56,314 bases of DNA from Bacteroidales bacterium (GTDB lineage Bacteria > Bacteroidota > Bacteroidia > Bacteroidales > UBA3824): positions 1-56,314 of the forward strand of contig JAFXUC010000104.1 in NCBI GenBank assembly GCA_017535325.1, given 5' to 3'. Under the pieces are notes generated by a model that saw only the letters and a program-made list of their open reading frames with translations, searched no databases and had not been told where the DNA came from. Made by a program: the position numbers and the translations under genes. Below are positions 33,800 to 42,825 of this stretch, piece after piece; positions within the stretch are counted from its first letter, which is position 1, and each line of letters opens with the position of its first letter.

Positions 33800-35242
33800 T
33801 TATTTTTCCTGTTCCAAATGTTTGATAACGACATTGATAGAGGGAAATTTTTCCCGCAAAAACTCCGCCGTTTTTTCCGCGCAGTATACGCTCCGGTGCT
33901 GTCCGCCGGTGCAGCCGAAATTCACCGACAAATTCTCGTAACCCCGCTGAATGTATTTTTTTACCGCCAAAGCGACCGTTTTTTGCGTCAAATCCAAAAA
34001 TTCGGTCAGTTGCGGTTCGTGCGAGAAAAACTCTATAACTTCGGGACTTTTGCCGTTGAGTTCCTTGTATTTTTCGTAGCGTCCGGGGTTGTGAATGGCG
34101 CGGCAGTCAAAGACAAAGCCTCCGCCGTTGCCGGTCGGGTCGTACGGAATGCCTCTGCGGTAAGAAAAACTCTGCACCTTAACAGTCAAAACGGTTTCCT
34201 CTGTGCTGCCGCCCAAAAGTTCCTGGTTTTCCATCAACGCCAAAAGACATTTTCTTATTTGCGGAATCTTGATGTCAAGTTTATGATTGTCAATAAGATA
34301 GCGGACATTTTGAAGCGCGGGCGGAATGCTTGCCAAAAAGTGCGGTTTCTGCTCCAAAAAGCCCCTGTAACCGTAACTTCCGAACGCCTGCAAAATCCTT
34401 ATCAAAACCACCGCATAAAACGCTTTTTTGAACTGTTCTTCGTTGACTTCGATGTATTTTTTGAGTTCCGAAAGATAAAAATCCAAAAGTTCGTCCCTTA
34501 ATTCGGGGCTCAGACACGCCTTTGCGTCATAGAGCAGCGAGGCTACGTCATACTGCAACGGACCTTTTCTTCCGCCCTGAAAATCAATAAAATACGGTTT
34601 GCCGTCTTCACGGATGATTATATTTCTTGACTGAAAGTCCCTGTACATAAAATAGTCGGAGCCGGCTGTGCGGATATAATTGGTCAGGGTCATAAAATCC
34701 TTTTCCAAATCCTGCTCGTCAAAAACCGTGTGGGTGGTTTTCAGAAAGTAATATTTGAAATAATTCAAATCCCACATAATTGACTGAGCGTCAAACTTTT
34801 TTCTGGGATAACATTTTGAATAGTCAAGCGCGGTGCTGTATTTCACCTGAAATTTCGGCAAAAATTCCAGCACTTTTTTGTAATATTCAACGGTCTGGGC
34901 ATCAAGCGAATAGTCGCCCTGACGGTGATTTTCCAAATACTCGAAAAGCGAGACACCTTTTATATACGTCTGAATGTACGCGAGATTGTCGTCTGAGACT
35001 TCCAAAACCTCAGGCACGGGCATATTTTGCGAGAGAAACGACTTTGAAAAACTTATAAACGCAAGATTTTCTTTGTATTCTTTTCCGATAGTGCCGATAC
35101 ATTCGCAGCCGTCCTCAGCCAGATGCGCCATGTAATAATATTCGCGGTTTGAACCCGATTCGGGCAGTTTGTCTATTTTGTCGGCTTTTTTGCCGAAATG
35201 TCTTTGAAATAAAGTTTCAAGAACTTCCGTATTTTTTGCCAT
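33800..35242 (-). CDS. Aminoglycoside phosphotransferase-like kinase fused to RapZ C-terminal domain
   Basis: 480 aa in two parts. Residues 1-330 form an APH/choline-kinase fold with catalytic YRDFQSRN (200-207) and the metal-binding D220 in YFIDFQGG; this resembles AmgK-type sugar kinases. Residues 350-480 match the C-terminal domain of RapZ, including FGCTGGQHRSV (442-452), which in E. coli binds glucosamine 6-phosphate. The P-loop N-terminal domain of RapZ is absent and replaced by the kinase. An amino-sugar kinase governed by the RapZ domain is a reasonable inference; no partner gene is adjacent. Confidence 0.9.
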   Translation of the reverse strand: MAKNTEVLETLFQRHFGKKADKIDKLPESGSNREYYYMAHLAEDGCECIGTIGKEYKENLAFISFSKSFLSQNMPVPEVLEVSDDNLAYIQTYIKGVSLFEYLENHRQGDYSLDAQTVEYYKKVLEFLPKFQVKYSTALDYSKCYPRKKFDAQSIMWDLNYFKYYFLKTTHTVFDEQDLEKDFMTLTNYIRTAGSDYFMYRDFQSRNIIIREDGKPYFIDFQGGRKGPLQYDVASLLYDAKACLSPELRDELLDFYLSELKKYIEVNEEQFKKAFYAVVLIRILQAFGSYGYRGFLEQKPHFLASIPPALQNVRYLIDNHKLDIKIPQIRKCLLALMENQELLGGSTEETVLTVKVQSFSYRRGIPYDPTGNGGGFVFDCRAIHNPGRYEKYKELNGKSPEVIEFFSHEPQLTEFLDLTQKTVALAVKKYIQRGYENLSVNFGCTGGQHRSVYCAEKTAEFLREKFPSINVVIKHLEQEK

Positions 35243-35309
35243 ATAATTTTTCGCTATTTTTTTTCAACCGCAAAGGTAATAAAAACTTTCTTAATTTTTA
35301 GATTTTTTT

Positions 35310-35786
35310 TCAAAAAAGATACATCACGCTTGTTATTTTGCGCTTTGCAATATCCACTAAACGGCGTCTTATTGCCATCGAAATAAAACTTGCAGACTCT
35401 CCTACTTTCAATAATTCAAAAACTTTTTTTCCGCTGCCTTCTAATGGTATGTTGTTGAGCGTTATAAAAATTCCGCAATGTGACGGATAAATATCCGAGT
35501 TGGCTTCATCAACCATATATTTTACAACTATATTATTGATTTTTAGATTGATAGTATTAATATCACCGACATTTAAAACACAGCAGGGCAAATTTCTGTT
35601 ACGGTCAAATTTTTTTATATCGCTTTCAAAACTGACATGAAATCTGCGGAAAACGGAAATACATTTTTCAGAACCGTCTTTCAATTCCCTCAAATTAAAG
35701 GCTGAGGGCAGCAGTTCTCCGTCTCTCATCATCGTCGAGGGAAAAATTATCCTCACAACATTTTCAATGTCAGATATTTGAGTCAT
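35310..35786 (-). CDS. Uncharacterised protein, second gene of a two-gene module
   Basis: 158 aa; not assigned to a named family. No signal or membrane segment. The visible pattern is RIIFPSTMMRDGELLPSAF near the N-terminus, then CISVFRRF, and YPSHCGIFI in the second half, ending with a basic helix (AIRRRLVDIAKRK). A similar layout, a short protein whose second half contains an x-P-x-H-x-x-I segment, is known to me from conserved gene pairs of unknown role. It overlaps the preceding gene by 4 bases (ATGA). Confidence 0.75.
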   Translation of the reverse strand: MTQISDIENVVRIIFPSTMMRDGELLPSAFNLRELKDGSEKCISVFRRFHVSFESDIKKFDRNRNLPCCVLNVGDINTINLKINNIVVKYMVDEANSDIYPSHCGIFITLNNIPLEGSGKKVFELLKVGESASFISMAIRRRLVDIAKRKITSVMYLF

Positions 35787-36280
35787 TTTTCAGCGTTAAT
35801 TTTTTTTATTGTATCAATCAATTTTTTTACGGAAAACGGAATGTTATCCTGCCCTGAAACTTCGTCATTTTCTGTGATATAGTACGAAAATGTATCATTG
35901 CCCAAACAAATTCCCGCCTCTTTTATTGTTGAATCAATAAGCAAAGTGCCGTTAATTTCGGGGAAAATGGTTATGCCCGCCAACAATTTTTTATCAATTT
36001 TGTTCAGCAACAGCGAAAAATTATTTTTGACTTTTTCAGTAAGCGGAACGGCGTTTTCTCCGTCCCATTTCTCTGTGTATTTGCTGTAAGTCAAAAACTT
36101 ATCCAAAATTTCATAATAGTCTTTTTGCTGTTTTCGGGCTGCATTATCCGCCTTGTCAGTTTTTAGAGAACCTTGTAAAAGATTTACGAGTTCGGTTTTC
36201 ACCGAAACACTCAAACCTTTAAGCAGATTCCAATAAAGACCGACTTCCGGATTGTGGTTGAATGTAACTGCTGTTGCCAT
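35783..36280 (-). CDS. Uncharacterised protein, first gene of a two-gene module
   Basis: 165 aa, soluble. The block with KWDGENAVPL (about 71-80), then a helix, IFPEINGTLLID and FSYYI is a recurring pattern: W-x-G-x-x-A-x-P followed by an x-P-x-x-x-G-x-L segment. I connect it with widespread but unnamed bacterial gene pairs whose first gene has W-x-G-x-x-A-x-P. It starts 21 bases after batE, so it could be read from the Bat operon, and overlaps its partner by 4 bases. Toxin-antitoxin or regulatory function is possible but unproved. Confidence 0.75.
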   Translation of the reverse strand: MATAVTFNHNPEVGLYWNLLKGLSVSVKTELVNLLQGSLKTDKADNAARKQQKDYYEILDKFLTYSKYTEKWDGENAVPLTEKVKNNFSLLLNKIDKKLLAGITIFPEINGTLLIDSTIKEAGICLGNDTFSYYITENDEVSGQDNIPFSVKKLIDTIKKINAEK

Positions 36281-36301
36281 ATAGTTTACATTTTTTGACG
36301 T

Positions 36302-37069
36302 TTATATTTTCTCCAACATCGACATTTTGACCCAGCCGGATCTGCCGTCAGAAATCCTGATTTCAATCCAGTCGGCTGACTTGTCTTTAATCGAAACTTT
36401 CAAGCCTTCGTGAACCCTGAACAAATCCGTTCCCGAATCGTCAGGTGAACTTTTTGCCGTTACCACCGGCGAAATTATCACTGCCTCGGTGCTTTCAGCA
36501 TTTTCGCCCTCGGCATAAAAACCGCCGCAAAGCGTCAGACACGATAAAATCACAAACACCGCTCCGAACGAAAACGCAAATTTTTTAAGTTTGTAATCCT
36601 CCGTGAAAAAGTACCACAGAAACAATCCCAAACCGATAATCAAAAACGCAAGCGTAAAACCCGCCCAGACATTAAGGCTCACTTTCTTGACAAAAAAGTT
36701 GAAAACCGCCGAAATGTTTGACTCCGGAATCGAGGCTATTTTGTCCCTTAAATGAAGGTTCGCGAATTTCAAATTCGTTTTAGCGTCCTCAAAATCGGGA
36801 TTTTGCTTTATCGCACGCTCGTAATTCAAAATCGCGAGAGCGTAGTTTTCGCTTTTATAATAGGCGTTGCCGAGGTTGAAGTTCAACTCCTCTGCTACAT
36901 AACCCTGACTCAAAAGTTGCTCGTACAACTGCGCCGCCAAAACGTAATCCTTGTTTTGATATTCGTCGTTGGCCTTCTTCAAAAGAGCCTCGGCGTCCTG
37001 GTTCTGAGCGTAATTTTTTAGACCCAAAACCGTCAAAATCAATAATATAATTAATTTTTTACAATTCAT
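36302..37069 (-). CDS. batE: BatE, TPR and SH3 domain membrane protein
   Basis: 255 aa from the ATG at 37069, preceded by an unconserved in-frame extension. Signal peptide, TPR repeats (about 20-95; GNAYYKSENYALAILNYE is one), two membrane segments around 115-165, and a bacterial SH3 domain at the C-terminus with the WIEIRISDGRSGWV strand pair. It is the last conserved gene of the Bat operon, 10 bases after batD. The exact role in envelope stress or oxygen tolerance is not established. Confidence 0.9.
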   Translation of the reverse strand: MNCKKLIILLILTVLGLKNYAQNQDAEALLKKANDEYQNKDYVLAAQLYEQLLSQGYVAEELNFNLGNAYYKSENYALAILNYERAIKQNPDFEDAKTNLKFANLHLRDKIASIPESNISAVFNFFVKKVSLNVWAGFTLAFLIIGLGLFLWYFFTEDYKLKKFAFSFGAVFVILSCLTLCGGFYAEGENAESTEAVIISPVVTAKSSPDDSGTDLFRVHEGLKVSIKDKSADWIEIRISDGRSGWVKMSMLEKI

Positions 37070-37079
37070 AATCCTTAAA

Positions 37080-38834
37080 TTATTTAATCGTAACTTCCAA
37101 AGTTTCAATTGCCTGCGCTGCCATAGCGTAAACCTCGTCCATCGGTTTTGACATGGTTTCGGGAGCGTAATGCTCAAACTCGCACGTATCCAAAACCTCG
37201 ATTACTTGGTTTGAAACTTCCTCATTTATGCCTTTTTCCGCAAATTTTTCGCTGACGTTTTCCCTTGACAAATCCGACGCCGGAATCGCAAGTTTGTCGG
37301 AAAGATAGCCCCAGAGCGCGGAAAGAATTTCAACGTAAAACTCGTCTTTTTTGTTTTGTTTCAAAAATTCAGCGGCTTTTTTCAAGCGTTTGCGCGAGGT
37401 TTTTCCTGCCCTGCGGTTTTTGGTTCCGATAACATCGGCATTGTTTTTAATCTGTTGCAGACGCCACAAAATCACAGCCGCAAACAGCGCAAACAGCAGA
37501 ATTATTATGAGCCAGAATTCAAACGAGTTGAAGAATTTTTTGTTTGAATTTCCAAGGCTGAAATTCGTTTTGATGAATTTGATGTCCGAACCGAGGTTTT
37601 CAACGTCCGATTTCATAACCGTGCTGACAGCCGCCGAAGTGGAATCCCTTTCGCCTTTGACGGTGATGTTCAGTGGTTTTGTGCTGACCGTTTTGTACGA
37701 TTTTGACGCGGGGTCAAAGAACGAAAAGTTAACGCCCGGAATTTCAAATTCGCCGTTTTGACGCGCAATCACCATGTAACTGAACGTTTTTGTGCCGGAA
37801 ATGCCGTTGTTGTTGGCGGAAATGTTTTCCTGACTTTTCGGCTCAAATTTTTCAAACGCCGACGGAAAATCCACTTTCGGAGTCTCAAACAGTTTAAAGT
37901 TTCCCGAACCCTGAACGGTAACTTTTACCGTCATCGGCTCGTCGAGGTTGAGTTCTGTTTTGTCTGACGAAATTGACACCGTAAAATTTCCAACTGCGCC
38001 GCCGAAACCGTCAGGCTTTCCCGCAGGAAGGGGTTTGACATTGATTTTTACGGTTTTGCTTTTTGCCGACATTTTGGAGCGGTTGAATCCCCAGCCGTCA
38101 GAGACGATGAAAGTTATGTCATACGGCTCAATTTCCAAAGTTCCGGTTTTTTGCGCAAACAACGCCTTTTTTTGCCAGAGCGTATAAAGATATTCTTTGT
38201 TTCCGATGTATTTGCGGTCAAAGGTTATGTTTTTCGGGTTGAAAATGTCCTGAACCCAAAAGCCCTTGAAGCCCGGCGTTTTAACGTCTTCCACTCCCGA
38301 AATGTTGTACCTTGAATACACACTCGCCGAAATTATCACCTGCTCGCCTACAAAAACTTCTTTTTTGGAACAGTTGACATCGACAAAAAGGTTGCTTGAA
38401 GCGTTTTGCGGAGCGGGTGTGTCTGCCTCGGCACTCTGCTGATTTTGAGAGCCGCCGCCCTGCTGCACATCGTCGCCGGAGACGGTAATTGAAAGGGAGT
38501 TGGAAGTGTAGTTTTTGCCCTTGTAACTCACCGTAACCGCCGGAACAGTAAACGTGCCTGCTTTTTCGGCAATCAGCGTGTAAATTATGCTGCGTTTTAC
38601 GCTCATATCGCCGTTGACAAACGACATGCTCGACGAAGAAGACCGTCCGAGAACTTGAAAATTCTTCAAGTCCGGCTGCGGCAAATCTGCGTTTTGAGCG
38701 TTGACCGAGACCTCCAATCTGAACGGCGAACCTGTCTGAACCGCAGACGGAGCATTCATCGAAATTTCAAAATCCTGAGCGTTCAGCGACAAAACTGTTG
38801 TCAAAAACAGCAGACCTAATATTATCTTTTTCAT
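37080..38834 (-). CDS. batD: BatD, oxygen-tolerance family protein
   Basis: 584 aa from the second Met; the first lies 9 bases upstream inside the batC stop. It has a signal peptide (ending about SLNAQ), several beta-sandwich segments typical of BatD (RLEVSVNAQN, VGEQVIISASV, LDEPMTVKVTVQGSGNF), one membrane segment around 435-460 and a cytoplasmic helical tail. Interacts with the VWA proteins BatA and BatB by analogy. Located between batC and batE. Confidence 0.92.
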   Translation of the reverse strand: MKKIILGLLFLTTVLSLNAQDFEISMNAPSAVQTGSPFRLEVSVNAQNADLPQPDLKNFQVLGRSSSSSMSFVNGDMSVKRSIIYTLIAEKAGTFTVPAVTVSYKGKNYTSNSLSITVSGDDVQQGGGSQNQQSAEADTPAPQNASSNLFVDVNCSKKEVFVGEQVIISASVYSRYNISGVEDVKTPGFKGFWVQDIFNPKNITFDRKYIGNKEYLYTLWQKKALFAQKTGTLEIEPYDITFIVSDGWGFNRSKMSAKSKTVKINVKPLPAGKPDGFGGAVGNFTVSISSDKTELNLDEPMTVKVTVQGSGNFKLFETPKVDFPSAFEKFEPKSQENISANNNGISGTKTFSYMVIARQNGEFEIPGVNFSFFDPASKSYKTVSTKPLNITVKGERDSTSAAVSTVMKSDVENLGSDIKFIKTNFSLGNSNKKFFNSFEFWLIIILLFALFAAVILWRLQQIKNNADVIGTKNRRAGKTSRKRLKKAAEFLKQNKKDEFYVEILSALWGYLSDKLAIPASDLSRENVSEKFAEKGINEEVSNQVIEVLDTCEFEHYAPETMSKPMDEVYAMAAQAIETLEVTIK

Positions 38835-38836
38835 TG

Positions 38837-39775
38837 TTACCATTGTTTCTCGTGTTTTACTGAGCCTTTTGCATTTTTCTCGTCTTTAACCTTCTGCTGA
38901 ACTTTTTCGTCAGCCTTGTTGATTGCCTCCAAAATTCTTTCAGCCATATCCTGAGGAATTATTCTCGCCTGCTCCGAGTCGGGCGTACCGTCGTTGTCGG
39001 AGTCGGTGTCGCGGTAGTCGGGCGTGCCGTCCTGGTCGGTATCCTTGGGATTTTTCGGGTCTTCTCCCGCTTCTACGTTGTCGGGAATACCGTCGTCGTC
39101 AGAATCGGGGTCGCGATAATCGGGAATACCATCGCCGTCAGTATCGCGAGGCTGGTCTTGGTTTTCGCCTTTTTCTGTGCTGTCGGGAATACCGTCATGG
39201 TCGGCATCGCCGTCCTTGTTTTGATTATCCTGATTCTGATTGTCCTCATTCTGCTGCTGGTCTTGTTTATTTTGCTGATTTTGCTGAGGAGGCTGCTGAT
39301 TGTTTTTGAGCATCTCAATCAACTTTTCGGTGTAAAGATAATTGTACTTTGTCTTCTTGTCGTAAGGATTGCTTTTGAGCGAATTTTTGTAATCCGCCAA
39401 AGCGTTTTCTGCCGCCTTCATTGCATTCTGCATGTCCTGTTTGCCGAGCAACTGCTCACAGAGTCCCAAATCCGTGTTGCCGAGGTTGTAATAACATTCA
39501 GCTGTTTTTTTAGGATCGGTCTGGGATTTTGCAAGTTTTACGAGTTGCTCTTTTGCCTTGTCAAACTTGCCCTGCTTGTAAAGCGCGTTCGAGAGATTGA
39601 ACGCCGCCTCGTAAGAAGACGAATTTTCGTTGACGCCTTTCTGATACTGAACTTCCGCGTCCTCAAACTTCAACTCCTTGTAATAATCGTTTCCCTCTCT
39701 GATGTACGGTTTTTCGCTTTGAGCCATAACCAGTACCGGAGAAAGACAGAATAATATAATTAATAAACGTTTCAT
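38837..39775 (-). CDS. batC: BatC, TPR protein with thrombospondin type 3-like repeats
   Basis: 312 aa: signal peptide (1-18), TPR region (about 25-155), a Gln/Asn-rich tract (159-187), then DxDxDGxPD-type repeats between 189 and 268 (for example DTDGDGIPDYRDPDSDDDG), and the family's usual C-terminal helix AERILEAINKADEKVQQKVK (278-297). The repeats are calcium-binding thrombospondin type 3-like motifs and occupy what is only a low-complexity linker in the BatC proteins I know. Overlaps batB by 4 bases. Confidence 0.92.
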   Translation of the reverse strand: MKRLLIILFCLSPVLVMAQSEKPYIREGNDYYKELKFEDAEVQYQKGVNENSSSYEAAFNLSNALYKQGKFDKAKEQLVKLAKSQTDPKKTAECYYNLGNTDLGLCEQLLGKQDMQNAMKAAENALADYKNSLKSNPYDKKTKYNYLYTEKLIEMLKNNQQPPQQNQQNKQDQQQNEDNQNQDNQNKDGDADHDGIPDSTEKGENQDQPRDTDGDGIPDYRDPDSDDDGIPDNVEAGEDPKNPKDTDQDGTPDYRDTDSDNDGTPDSEQARIIPQDMAERILEAINKADEKVQQKVKDEKNAKGSVKHEKQW

Positions 39776-40800
39776 TTCTCAAAAATTCCTAACTTTTTAA
39801 TCCAACGGTTTTTACGGTTAAGTGTCAGACAATAAGCCAAAAAGAAAACAAGCGCAACAAAAGCCGGAATGCTGAATTTTTCGTCATATTCCGCAAACGA
39901 GGTGTACTCGCCTTTTTTCATTTTGGAAATATGGTCGTAAACGGTGTTGAAGCCTGAGTTTCCGTTGGTTGCGCGGACATAAACGCCGCCGCCAATCTCT
40001 GCTATTTTCTGCAACGACGCCTCGTCGAGTTTTGAGATTACGACGTTTCCGCTGTTGTCTTTTATATAGTCGTTAGAGCCTTCGCGCTTTGGAATCGGAA
40101 CGCCTCGCACATCTCCCGTACCGATAACGTGAACCGTAACGCCTTTTTCAGCACATTGAGAAGCAAGTTTCATCGGGTCGGGTTCGGCTTCATGATTTTC
40201 GCCGTCCGAAATCAAAATCACGGATTTTGCCATGTCGTTGTCGTAATTGAAAGATTTCAGAGCCAAATCAAGTGCCGCGCCAAGAGCCGTTCCCTGTTCT
40301 GAAATCATGTCGCAACTGACAGACTGAACAAAAATGTCAGTCGCTTTCAAGTCCTGAGTAAGAGGCACTTGAACAAAAGCCGTTCCCGCAAAAATTATAA
40401 GACCGACCTTGTCGTTAACTAATTTTTTTACAAGGCTCGAAATTGCGTTTTTGGTGTTTTCAAGACGCGAGGGATACATATCCGTTGCCCGCATCGAATT
40501 GCTGATGTCAAGGCAAATCATTATTTCAGAGCCTTCCGCCGAAACCTCTTTGAGTTTTGTACCCATTCTCGGTCTTGCCACGGCGATAATCATAAAAGTA
40601 AGTGCCAGAAGCAAAAACACGGCGCGTACAATCGGACGACTTGACGAATATTCTTCCATCAGGGGCAAAATCACTTTGCGTGAGCCGATTTTTTCCATGG
40701 CTTTTTTTCTGCGGTTGAGACAGAGTAAAAAAAACGCCGCAAAAACCGGTATCACGAACAAAAAATACAAAACTTCCTTATTTGCAAACTGTATTTCCAT
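39772..40800 (-). CDS. batB: BatB, von Willebrand factor A membrane protein
   Basis: 342 aa. Two N-terminal membrane segments (10-27 and 58-75), a VWA domain with the metal-binding D98-x-S100-x-S102 (LDISNS), the later T in GTALG and D in ISDGENH, and a final membrane helix around 315-333. The VWA domain faces the periplasm. Follows batA by 31 bases. Confidence 0.95.
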   Translation of the reverse strand: MEIQFANKEVLYFLFVIPVFAAFFLLCLNRRKKAMEKIGSRKVILPLMEEYSSSRPIVRAVFLLLALTFMIIAVARPRMGTKLKEVSAEGSEIMICLDISNSMRATDMYPSRLENTKNAISSLVKKLVNDKVGLIIFAGTAFVQVPLTQDLKATDIFVQSVSCDMISEQGTALGAALDLALKSFNYDNDMAKSVILISDGENHEAEPDPMKLASQCAEKGVTVHVIGTGDVRGVPIPKREGSNDYIKDNSGNVVISKLDEASLQKIAEIGGGVYVRATNGNSGFNTVYDHISKMKKGEYTSFAEYDEKFSIPAFVALVFFLAYCLTLNRKNRWIKKLGIFEK

Positions 40801-40831
40801 TTTTCTTTAAAGTGTCTTAAAAAAAATACCG

Positions 40832-41830
40832 TTACGGCAAAATTCTGCCGATTGTGTACCGCAAAATTATTTTCAGAGCCAGCAACACCAACGCCAAAAC
40901 CAAAAACGGATAAAATTTTTCGTTGACATGGCTGATGGTCATCGACTCCATTTTTGTTTTTTCGAGTTTGTCGATTTGGGAGTAAATGTCCTTCAACGCC
41001 TGATTGTTGGTCGCGCGGAAATATTTTCCGTCTGTTATCTGCGAAATTTTAGTGAGCGTAGACTCGTCGATTTCTACGGGGACATTCTGATAAAATTTTC
41101 TGCCCCATGCGTCCACCATCGGGTAAGGTGCTTCGCCGTTGGTGCCGACACCGATTGTATAAACGCGGATTCCGTAGTTTGCAGCAATTTCAGCCGCCGT
41201 AATAGGTTCTATTTCACCGCAGTTATTCATACCGTCGGTCAAAAGGATAATCACCTTGCTTTTCGCGCTGCTGTTTTTGATTCTGGCAACCGCGTTTGCA
41301 AGTCCGAGACCTATCGCCGTACCGTCTTCGATAATGCCGTTTTTGACCTGCGACATCAGGTTTACAAGCGTCGGATGGTCGCTTGTGAGCGGACACTGCG
41401 TAAAACTTTCGCCGGCAAAAAGCACGATTCCCATCCTGTCGTTTTCTCTCGCCTGAATAAATTCCGAGGCTACGTTTTTGGCGGCTTCAAGTCTGTTAGG
41501 CTTAAAATCGCACGCCTCCATAGAGCCGGAAATATCCATTGACAAAACAATGTCGATTCCTTCTTTTTCGGTTTTTTCGTTTTCGCTTGTGGTCTGAGGC
41601 CTTGCTATCGCGATGATTAACAGTCCTATGACAAAAAAGTTAAGCACAAGGGGAACGTAAGCGATAAATTTTCTAAACGTCATTCTTTCCGCGCCAAAAC
41701 CCTCCAAAGTCGAAAACTTCAACGCGGGATTATAACCTTTCAGTTTGAAAAAATACCACACCCCCAAAAGCGGCAAAACTATCAGCAGCCACAAGCGGTT
41801 AGGATATGCAAATTGTGTAAACTCAAACAT
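40832..41830 (-). CDS. batA: BatA, von Willebrand factor A membrane protein
   Basis: 332 aa, paralogous to BatB. Membrane segments at 13-28, 58-76 and near the C-terminus; MIDAS D99-x-S101-x-S103 (MDISGS), DGTAIG and LTDGMNN complete the metal site. It starts 2 bases after the upstream membrane-protein gene. Together with BatB, MoxR and the DUF58 protein it forms the core of the operon. Confidence 0.96.
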   Translation of the reverse strand: MFEFTQFAYPNRLWLLIVLPLLGVWYFFKLKGYNPALKFSTLEGFGAERMTFRKFIAYVPLVLNFFVIGLLIIAIARPQTTSENEKTEKEGIDIVLSMDISGSMEACDFKPNRLEAAKNVASEFIQARENDRMGIVLFAGESFTQCPLTSDHPTLVNLMSQVKNGIIEDGTAIGLGLANAVARIKNSSAKSKVIILLTDGMNNCGEIEPITAAEIAANYGIRVYTIGVGTNGEAPYPMVDAWGRKFYQNVPVEIDESTLTKISQITDGKYFRATNNQALKDIYSQIDKLEKTKMESMTISHVNEKFYPFLVLALVLLALKIILRYTIGRILP

Positions 41831-41832
41831 TT

Positions 41833-42825
41833 CTATACCTTTTTAATTTCGTTGCCGGAAGTTTCTTCCTGAACGGGAACTTTTTTGGTCATTTCAACAA
41901 ATTTTAGAGCGCAACTCATTGAATTGTCGTTTTCATCCGGCAGCGGTTCGAGCTTTGCAAACTTCACAAAATCCGCAATGCCGAAAATAAACTTCAAGCC
42001 CTGAAAACTTTCTTCTTTTTCCGAGAGGTCGTTTTTTAAGGCTTTCAAAGTTTCATCAGATGTCATTTCCATTACGGAGTTGCCGTAACGGTCTGATATA
42101 TAACGCTTTAAAATTTCCGTCAAAATCGAATAATACTCTTTTGTTCTGCCTTGCTGCCAGAGTTTTTCGTCTTTTAATTTCATCAGTTCCCTCAATGCGA
42201 CCTTGTCGGAAGGCTCTTTGGGTTTTAAGACGGGGATAATCGGCTTGTTGTTTTTCCAACGGATATACATATAAGTTGCGATTGAGGCTAAGACTGCGAC
42301 AATCAGCAGGATAAGAATCAGTTTGGAAAATCTTGCCCAAAACTCCTCAAAAGTCCAAGGCGTGTTTTTAACGGGTACGATGTCAAAAACCTTCATCATT
42401 TTTGTGGTGTCGATTTCTGCCGTAAAAGTAGAATCTACGCCCTGCAACAGCGTGAAAGTCAGTTTTAAAGAGTCGGTGTAGAGCGTGTCCCCTCCTATCC
42501 TCACGGGAAGTGCCGGCACATAAAGCACGGTGTCCTTATACGAGGTTATCAGATAAGTGTGCGTAAAAGTTACCTGCTTTCTGTCCTGAGAAACCGCCGT
42601 ATCGGGTTTCAATTCGGCTATGAGTTCCAGACGGCCAAAGATTTTTCCGTTTTTGAAACTCGGAAAATACGTTTTCTGCCCCGAAGTTACATTGGCGGTA
42701 ACGGTCAGTCTCACCGGATTGCCAAACTCTACCGTATTGGAGTCAAGCGTTGCCTTAACAGTCTGAGCCTTAACGCCGTAAGAGGTTATAAAAATGAAAA
42801 CTAATATAAAAAAATTCAGTTTCAT
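41833..42825 (-). CDS. Bat-operon membrane protein (BatD-like N-terminus)
   Basis: 330 aa. Signal peptide (ends about VKAQ), a periplasmic beta-sandwich domain resembling the repeat unit of BatD, one membrane helix at about 168-190, and a cytoplasmic helical domain with RTKEYYSILTEILKRYI and ISDRYGNSVMEMT. Such a gene is regularly found between the DUF58 protein and batA in Bacteroidetes and is usually left unnamed. The start overlaps the DUF58 stop by 1 base. Confidence 0.87.
   Translation of the reverse strand: MKLNFFILVFIFITSYGVKAQTVKATLDSNTVEFGNPVRLTVTANVTSGQKTYFPSFKNGKIFGRLELIAELKPDTAVSQDRKQVTFTHTYLITSYKDTVLYVPALPVRIGGDTLYTDSLKLTFTLLQGVDSTFTAEIDTTKMMKVFDIVPVKNTPWTFEEFWARFSKLILILLIVAVLASIATYMYIRWKNNKPIIPVLKPKEPSDKVALRELMKLKDEKLWQQGRTKEYYSILTEILKRYISDRYGNSVMEMTSDETLKALKNDLSEKEESFQGLKFIFGIADFVKFAKLEPLPDENDNSMSCALKFVEMTKKVPVQEETSGNEIKKV

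Noticed and set aside
39158..39754. 198-aa open frame on the plus strand opposite batC
   Set aside because: Hydrophobic runs arise from the complement of the Gln/Asn-rich and TPR segments of batC; not a gene.
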